64,000 nucleotides of DNA from Symsagittifera roscoffensis (taxonomy: Eukaryota; Xenacoelomorpha; Acoela; Convolutidae): NCBI RefSeq assembly GCF_963678635.1, contig NC_087066.1, positions 8,833,954 through 8,897,953 of the forward strand, given 5' to 3'. A model generated the notes under the pieces. That model saw nothing but the letters and a program-made list of their open reading frames with translations, did no database searches and was not told where the DNA came from. The position numbers and the translations under genes were made by a program. Shown one piece after another: positions 63,640 through 64,000 of the stretch. Every line of letters begins with the position of its first letter. The first letter of the stretch is position 1.

Positions 63640-63900
63640 CAGCAAAATGTTGAGGTATGCTCATTAGCGGATATGGGGGAGATTCGACGCCCCCTGCTGA
63701 CCCAAAGGGTCCTCCATGTGAACTATTTTGAGATATCCATTTTGGTAACGGACCCCAAAATGTTTCTAAAAGCGCTTTCGGCGCTAATGTAAACTCATTT
63801 TGAGGGGGGAGCGCGCGACAAAAAAACCGTAATATTTTGGTCAAATTTTTCCAAAAAAAGCCTAAAAACTTCTTTTTCGACCTGTTTTTTCAAAACTTTG
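63640..63900 (-). repeat. Dispersed repeat, second copy
   Basis: Inverted copy of the 60330-60655 repeat: GCGCTTTCGGCGCTAA, TGAGGGGGGAGCGCG and CCCAAAGGGTCCTCC match it in reverse complement. Diverged. Confidence 0.72.
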
Positions 63901-63914
63901 CCTTTTTCAAAACT

Positions 63915-64000
63915 CTGCTGAAAATTTTGAATCTGAGGAAGTTTTTCTTTCCCAAATTGACGCTAAGAACCTCCAAAAAATAATTGCACTCAAACAAAAT
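63915..64000. repeat. Direct repeat, right copy (86-87 bp exact, cut by window end)
   Basis: Identical to 62475-62560 up to the last base of the window, so the identity probably continues beyond it. Confidence 0.95.

Overview
This is an AT-rich, intron-bearing nuclear sequence from an animal, most likely an invertebrate. The evidence is a 12-exon NAT10-type RNA cytidine acetyltransferase, two exons of a GT31 (beta-1,3-galactosyltransferase-like) gene, Jockey/CR1-superfamily LINEs, and a Ty3/gypsy element. No bacterial operon, ribosomal RNA or canonical tRNA gene was seen. I cannot name the species from sequence alone.

Layout. 0.4-7.6 kb (minus): a decayed Ty3/gypsy retrotransposon, with a 63-bp minisatellite (7.8-8.7 kb) upstream of its gag end. 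11.2-18.25 kb (minus): an old 5'-truncated LINE split by a 4.6-kb intact LINE (13252-17865) flanked by a 9-bp target-site duplication. The young LINE encodes an SGNH esterase ORF, a PHD-finger ORF1 and an endonuclease/reverse transcriptase ORF2. ORF1 and ORF2 are in one frame, separated only by UGA followed by CUAG. 18421-38114 (plus): the NAT10 homologue, about 1063 residues. Its introns hold a ~140-bp tandem array, foldback elements, several hairpin-bearing repeat families, and a possible two-exon antisense gene (22015-22489). 39.6-43.1 kb: a tRNA-derived SINE and a frameshifted reverse transcriptase with a C-terminal zinc knuckle and a possible restriction-like endonuclease (plus). 43.1-50.3 kb: mostly non-coding, with a 337-bp inverted-repeat element, minisatellites, a palindromic ATTATAAT array and a few candidate minus-strand exons. 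50.4-58.0 kb: two ~2.5-kb direct copies of one segment around a 200-N assembly gap; one copy carries a MITE that the other lacks. 58.0-59.8 kb (minus): remains of a second LTR-retrotransposon-like gag/protease. 60.7-61.4 kb (minus): two GT31 exons with the DDD motif. The right end has dispersed repeats and an exact 87-bp repeat cut by the window edge.

The NAT10 and GT31 genes are ordinary host genes; almost everything else is mobile-element history. The strongest candidate for something new is the young LINE: its endonuclease has no usable start codon and is preceded by a classic readthrough context, which implies an ORF1-ORF2 fusion made by stop-codon suppression.
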